Origin: Diplonema papillatum
Taxonomy: Eukaryota; Euglenozoa; Diplonemea; Diplonemida; Diplonemidae
Direction: 5' to 3'
Assembly (NCBI GenBank): GCA_030068145.1
Contig: JAPJBO010000028.1
Span: 372,001-436,000, forward strand
DNA length: 64,000 bases
Shown: piece after piece, positions 62,201 to 64,000 of the stretch
How positions within the stretch are numbered: position 1 is the stretch's first letter
How the letters are laid out: each line of letters starts with the position of its first letter
Translations under genes and position numbers: made by a program
Notes under the pieces: model-generated
Seen by the model: only the letters and a program-made list of their open reading frames with translations
Databases searched by the model: none
What the model was told of the DNA's origin: nothing

Positions 62201-64000
62201 CGCTGACGGCAGGTGCCGCAAGAACCGGGACAAAGCCGATTGGCAGTCCTCAAGCAGCGGGAGCAAGTTGAGAAGCGCCAGGTCGGCCGTCCCAATGAGG
62301 AGCCCGAACGACGCGAGCAAAGGGGGCAGCAGGACCCCGACGAACCCGCGGCGCAAGTGCCGCTCGATGCAACCGACCTGCTTCCCGTCGTCCGCGACGC
62401 CTGACGCCGACGCCTCGGCCAGCAGGGCATCTGCCTTTGCGAAGCAGTCTCTCGCCCGCAGCACGAGCTCCGACCCGTACGCCACGAGCTGCCCGAGGAC
62501 CCCGGGGTAGTACTCGGCGTCAGCCTCCTCGGGGCAGACGTTGGTTGCTGCGGCCTCGCGCACGGCCAGCGCGACGAGGCTTTTCTGGAAGGACGCGAGC
62601 ATTTGGACGAGCACTGGCTCGGTTCTGTCCGGGAGCTGGTCTTCGGCGTACTTCACGAAGCCGGCGTGCGCGCGCTTGACGAGGAGGACGATGAACGTGG
62701 TGAGGTTGACGGACGGCGCGAAGGAGTGCGGCCGCGGCTGCGACGCCGACAGCTGGAACTGCTGCGAAGAGCTCGAAGGGAAGACGTTCGACCGGAGGTT
62801 GAACGACACGTTGGACAGGTGGACGTTGCTGTCCGCGGCGAACGAGTGCGTCCCGGGGAATAACGGGGACATCTGAGGGGTCTTGGACAGGAGCACCGCG
62901 GGGGAAGATGAGCGGATGGCCACCAACGTGTTAGGCAGGCGGGCGATCCACCGCAGCAGGACGACGAGCGCCGTCTTCTCGAGGTCGCTGAGCTCTCCTT
63001 CGTCGTCGGGGCGGCCTCTCGACAGCAGCGACGAGCTCCGCCGCTTCAGCCCGCCCGCGTCGGCGCACTGCGCGCCGCCCTGCCGCCGCGACCACCCCGC
63101 GGCCGCGACGATCATCGCCGCTGGACTCCGCAGCAGCAGGCGCAGGGCGGGTTCGAGCACCGCTACCGCGTCCGGGTCAGACGGGTGACGCTCGAAGACC
63201 CGCGACAGCGCGTGCCACAGTCGGGCCTCCGTGGTCCCACAGGGGTCGCCGCGGGACCCGAAGCTGCAGGGTTCGGGTCCAAATCCGATGACAGCCGGGC
63301 TCAGGTCGCACGCGAGCACGCTTTCGAAGTTGCACTTCATCAGTCGGAGGCCGACGGAGCTGGTGTACCGCGCCGCCGCGTCGTCGTGGGTCAGCCCCGC
63401 CTCAACCAGACCGAGCAACCTGTCGAGAGTGTCCTTCTCCGCGGCCACGCACAGCGGGTGCTCCGCCCGCATGACCGCCCCGTTCGACAGCGCGAGCGCG
63501 GCCCAGTCGCACGCGTGGAGCAGCTCGAGCGCGACGGCGGGCGGCCCCGCACCGGGCAGGCTGCCCTTCGCCGCGGCGTACGCCGAGGCGCGGCGCCGCA
63601 TCTCGCGGACCGTGTAGCAGCCCGCGATCCCCCGGCCGCAGATGACGGCGTCCAGCTTCGCCACGCCGCCCGTCCACACTTTTTTCCCGGCCTCGTCGTA
63701 GAAGACGCAGTGCGGCTCGAAACCGCAGGCCTGCACCCGCTCCGACTCCTCGCCCACGACACACCCGGTTTCGACTGAATAATATCGCACGAGCACCGAA
63801 CCGGCGCTACCCCCCGCGGAAGGTGCGCCGACGAGCCCGACTATCAACGAATTCGAGTAGGCGGCAAGATGGACCGGGGACGTGTCGAAGTTCGTGTCGA
63901 CGACGGGGAGGTATGCCTTCGGGCACGATGCCATCGCACTGGCGGGGTCGACGGGGAGGTCTGAGCAGAGGTGGAGCCGGAAGGGGCCGGAGGCTTCCGG
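53273..64000 (-). CDS. Giant HECT-type E3 ubiquitin ligase with SPRY and LamG-like domains, partial at the window edge
   Basis: One uninterrupted frame of more than 3,570 codons; it is still open at base 64,000, so the N-terminus lies outside the window and the ATG at 63,934 is not the start. Domains by position: SPRY 1 about 60,490-60,100 (VYYFEVTIHELSDLGAVAVG, WGYGSSAYHGDDGMLFQGTG); acidic linker 58,300-58,130 (EEDEEMEEQEEEDQIYDDD); LamG/concanavalin-like about 57,945-57,540 (RWVHVAAVYDGASWILHCDG); SPRY 2 about 56,095-55,720; SPRY 3 about 55,450-55,050 (RWYYEVVINTHGLMQIGWV); HECT about 54,480-53,400. The catalytic cysteine is in PKAATCFFALELPDYS (codon 53,521-53,519). HECT ligases accept ubiquitin from E2 on this Cys and pass it to substrates, which SPRY domains often bind. 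The last residues are uncertain: a 41-nt GTCTGC-to-CTTAG segment (53,347-53,307) could be an intron, moving the stop to 53,265. Confidence 0.92.
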   Translation of the reverse strand, partial: PEASGPFRLHLCSDLPVDPASAMASCPKAYLPVVDTNFDTSPVHLAAYSNSLIVGLVGAPSAGGSAGSVLVRYYSVETGCVVGEESERVQACGFEPHCVFYDEAGKKVWTGGVAKLDAVICGRGIAGCYTVREMRRRASAYAAAKGSLPGAGPPAVALELLHACDWAALALSNGAVMRAEHPLCVAAEKDTLDRLLGLVEAGLTHDDAAARYTSSVGLRLMKCNFESVLACDLSPAVIGFGPEPCSFGSRGDPCGTTEARLWHALSRVFERHPSDPDAVAVLEPALRLLLRSPAAMIVAAAGWSRRQGGAQCADAGGLKRRSSSLLSRGRPDDEGELSDLEKTALVVLLRWIARLPNTLVAIRSSSPAVLLSKTPQMSPLFPGTHSFAADSNVHLSNVSFNLRSNVFPSSSSQQFQLSASQPRPHSFAPSVNLTTFIVLLVKRAHAGFVKYAEDQLPDRTEPVLVQMLASFQKSLVALAVREAAATNVCPEEADAEYYPGVLGQLVAYGSELVLRARDCFAKADALLAEASASGVADDGKQVGCIERHLRRGFVGVLLPPLLASFGLLIGTADLALLNLLPLLEDCQSALSRFLRHLPSAQSRPSTGVSAAARPHACSGEAEPLMPAFLQPRQGRKGVSSSKKASLDTWADLQHSLMYVMVRSAGHVAASGQQPASETGYDAWFSSPVMRAGLSTRRDLSRKAQVSHGFSQGTDAGLHLWNLLKRNHISNKINSAVLSRAVDVDRTLRTIYAAVLYHTVPQADFHSLKNHATSLPVGLVYAFSKVESLITRLMELKQVQGLAALLKIEQRALLLLRFEPAGFLPTPRDMEMRTLLAPASVDRYAAGAAESSSKVNNWKRLFLSWKALRSLQQLLRVTQMHLDPQQNVAHAQPDIVGEVINLVMEPLLEPGEVDVLLHRRCARGRQRAKGLEHLIRLIQACPDDCCLLDCLIVTVKVTTGHHHLDGLAAAGSVVQGKVTNAMYSLIEYAIGQLGKMADEGLLPGSAVDGENAKEASCNGDQDPAPGGTSAPKTAANEEVSILLMQLLAVPWQTGDIAYLVSSKLLPLLSTLLSILPPHLAKRGSRHATNSYIPPGTSLESIPIPSHINPARSLPSSAFDAVLEEDTPPCITLSPDCLKATCRPSPSSLRGAVAGNIAWQTNAGSFTLCKQSPVYYFEVTIHELSDLGAVAVGIGPLDYDRTRHPGWGYGSSAYHGDDGMLFQGTGKGRPFGPTFGVGCTVGCGLVTATKEAFWTVNGRLLPVRAHVVAADVKPLVGIDARGALSVNFGAEPLRFDVSLVPGASPAQAESEVKVLAWQLLRSLSLRAAALTLQLSDSLRKPAEQTQPDPHPQPQQPPHDAAFNASSGSVATGHPAPLNEPGDDVVIFDQVCSPVHRTTLKSPRMRFAADPSAAGDKLGGSFDKIESPLILSTLDPYDALCRVMSSAITTATVEIARCVALWDVVLDIEPLTSQISQSCALLASVIHGASQDTNPDTADQLINSLVSLKTPYHLLRSAGLDSLPPSVSHTALNVLSLFLPGLPPAQAAASLSPPGCDCDEARLQSTLHLLMQSAGRCLPFTKDHAPAPPRVSSARGSLRLLAMLARSPTWHESVISLLEDSLEKRLGPQYLLTALAVVGGLREQLGVGSLVEYCSEDQAIRERAHIIGLDYDTGFANIVNRSLNEAKVVSLSAISLPDPFDWHRMPAETKQQRAADAGPDGKKDPWTTLCRLLSQTVAQAPARARAFSLFDENLDSAAQSAVSMMVIRAAWVNVRSNPVALKWLVTSGLLSSIVRKATEHTPGELPLEAVEEKVLMLHTILAEVGFFEEKDEALDKEAACPFPPLRFFASTHLHGSPVMSPVGGRRVLAAEGVATENEQQDSQDQGSVTPGRSASAREQETNSSRLGEEDEEMEEQEEEDQIYDDDTSPDYCPSDADPPPHPLDESNPPLASCEAVSFIHDPLDESDTFHHSYPPAPFNDDAPQDASRQPSKPVTPHPHGLRFTNGILSLGAPPRLSFPGPLTIDFTLKIASVDSTPQMLVHRSTGDGDPAMAIQLETPYQIAAGWIERDGTKNMVRVHLPVQVVNRWVHVAAVYDGASWILHCDGFTSQDVFPSGPIRFPQGEWVIGGCVDSAEQRMKGDVKNFRIWQAALSARKIEALAKESFAAVSGNALVCHFRFREREGRLARSALVGNDFGRLTAELWGELSWVGGAALEVEEELDLTSLNDGDCEGITIATSRNGTHACVDRASLWAELRRIPKEEFWPELIEAQGVVGCLYARALVVQTIANWPDDVPMSADHFGSISALCDLLRVLTDSGQSSAVQVIKSHIPRMLQQTDDQSNAPLVLLNDCLTLTEQLPKFVVRHLTPGVTRSFGVPGVTQYRVLAKPLRFDRREALIIAADPECKRVISRTTAGRPWIPLTVNLPGFFFRCKASAASLKSHAGQILVQYGFHPLELGLSLLEQLMTHCNGSGRPVPEPLLVFHALSVVATRTLSYHRRLSLSLIRQLVCNPSQWPGDQTPCTSSLFPLKRALERQYRREEVNGGCVVHSKFVQSLAEVFLAVQDAGVAWERMRADESRDLAGDGRSPTHRLIAAYIDGEPAPDDSLKVDTDAEGRLTLWPAVPNLTIVVRSPLLPPGKWYYEACQLTARGIFAFGASALKTGDSAGPHPLASWHSVAGLVSAAGGQPAARQTPFDSVRRPIGVEVDTDASKVSFFAADKALGTSSFAASDDHVICPSVWVSAKDGIRLNLGGAPFDMARSPRCMQPMPPSVLSLSNALPLDQLRALTDTSFCLLRDHPVPPYFRDSTDHFKNVPHRSGPQYVELIATDGVLSNGLECRNTGTAFYTVKANVRVQKGRWYYEVVINTHGLMQIGWVTDSYRSKPVSGIGVGDDEQSWAIDLFRRHKWHRNQPIALSSEKWVPGDVVGCFLAVDDAGGAAALSFSLNGAALTDEFGEHLLFQDVAVGDGLSPAASLRANTGCTFNFGGTPLKHQPADYRALGVADTWLERIGAFYASAGPGWAEEQRQQGTRRHWGFAKDVALVGLINELCRAQRKNLHQVTLSKEGADAPLWEDFPAISSADEAELLERVAVLKKFNRIVCSVMPVINFEMASRPSSVASALLPLRGLLFKSVADNVIKNVVKATNAPADPMRITLNRRKAARHRQHPEQDATGRSSLYGQTYELLSGLPPSVFQTNQRFWTVTFTGEGAEDVGGPYREHITEMCAELMSDATPLFIPSPNQRSGVGPHRDCFVPAPSASTPLMLGMFDLLGRLMGGAIRSNEPLSLYLPPFVWKKIVGQAVAAADLDGFDRLCYQCVENLASLSATGVTEDMYNRTFTTETFSTQLSDGAVLDLIHDGSNVNVTYDRLTEYASLVSTARLNESSLQIDAIRKGLCRTIPEFVFHLITGGELEAKVCGKADFTVRELSDWTTLDGLTKTDRRVLFLWQVLEEITAADRRAFLRFVAGRERLPVKLRVMPLFCKGPPDTYLPKAATCFFALELPDYSTVEVMREKLLYAIKHCVDIDTDFRAREFDEDEAPQLVFDEPRHAEHEVCDCFTQHLPPPLRLWRGYLWKLH

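Noticed and set aside
53324-63800. Many plus-strand frames, some over 500 codons, antisense to the HECT gene
   Set aside because: High GC content gives long antisense frames; the minus-strand frame holds all recognisable domains.

Overview
The window is from the nuclear genome of a microbial eukaryote. Genes are split by GT-AG introns, an LSU rRNA fragment is of eukaryotic type, and the intergenic DNA is crowded with transposons and interspersed repeats. A HU-domain CCDC81-like protein and a long coiled-coil protein suggest a flagellated protist. An alveolate (chromerid or dinoflagellate relative) would fit, but I cannot name the organism. Every host gene I can support lies on the minus strand. 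The only plus-strand coding sequence is an isolated protein-kinase fragment and a LINE.

Left third (1-19 kb): this part is repeat-rich and gene-poor. It holds copies of a short interspersed repeat (called R1 here), a 2.4-kb terminal-inverted-repeat element (TE-A, 2,117-4,489), a GC-rich exon abutting it, a tandem array (5.17-5.95 kb), a kinase fragment, an LSU rRNA fragment, a well-resolved NAA30 (NatC acetyltransferase) gene at 8.17-9.73 kb, a possible structured RNA near 10.0 kb, and first exons of two unrecognised genes (11.3 and 15.3 kb).

Middle (19-35 kb): a coiled-coil protein gene runs from about 30.9 down to 19.4 kb in four phase-consistent exons. Its second visible intron is swollen by a full-length LINE (about 22.2-29.6 kb) in antisense orientation. 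LINE ORF1 is a coiled-coil protein. ORF2 carries an OTU-type cysteine protease, an apurinic endonuclease, a reverse transcriptase, a zinc-knuckle-like motif and an RNase H. A CCDC81-like gene with two eukaryotic HU domains follows at 32.0-33.9 kb.

Right part (35-64 kb): a 5.7-kb DNA transposon (TE-B, 35,244-40,942) is delimited by 51-bp inverted repeats and a perfect 8-bp target-site duplication. It has subterminal arrays of a 17-bp motif, an internal minisatellite and candidate captured coding sequence. It sits just beyond a 5.4-kb single exon encoding a very repetitive, low-complexity protein. Next come more R1 copies, a multi-spanning membrane protein gene with an apparent 23-nt intron, and a giant single-exon HECT ubiquitin ligase with three SPRY domains and a LamG-like domain. 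That gene runs off the right edge.

No operon-like logic links the genes. The main biological interest is the mobile DNA: an OTU-bearing LINE, two TIR elements of similar architecture, and a dispersed SINE-like repeat that repeatedly occupies introns.
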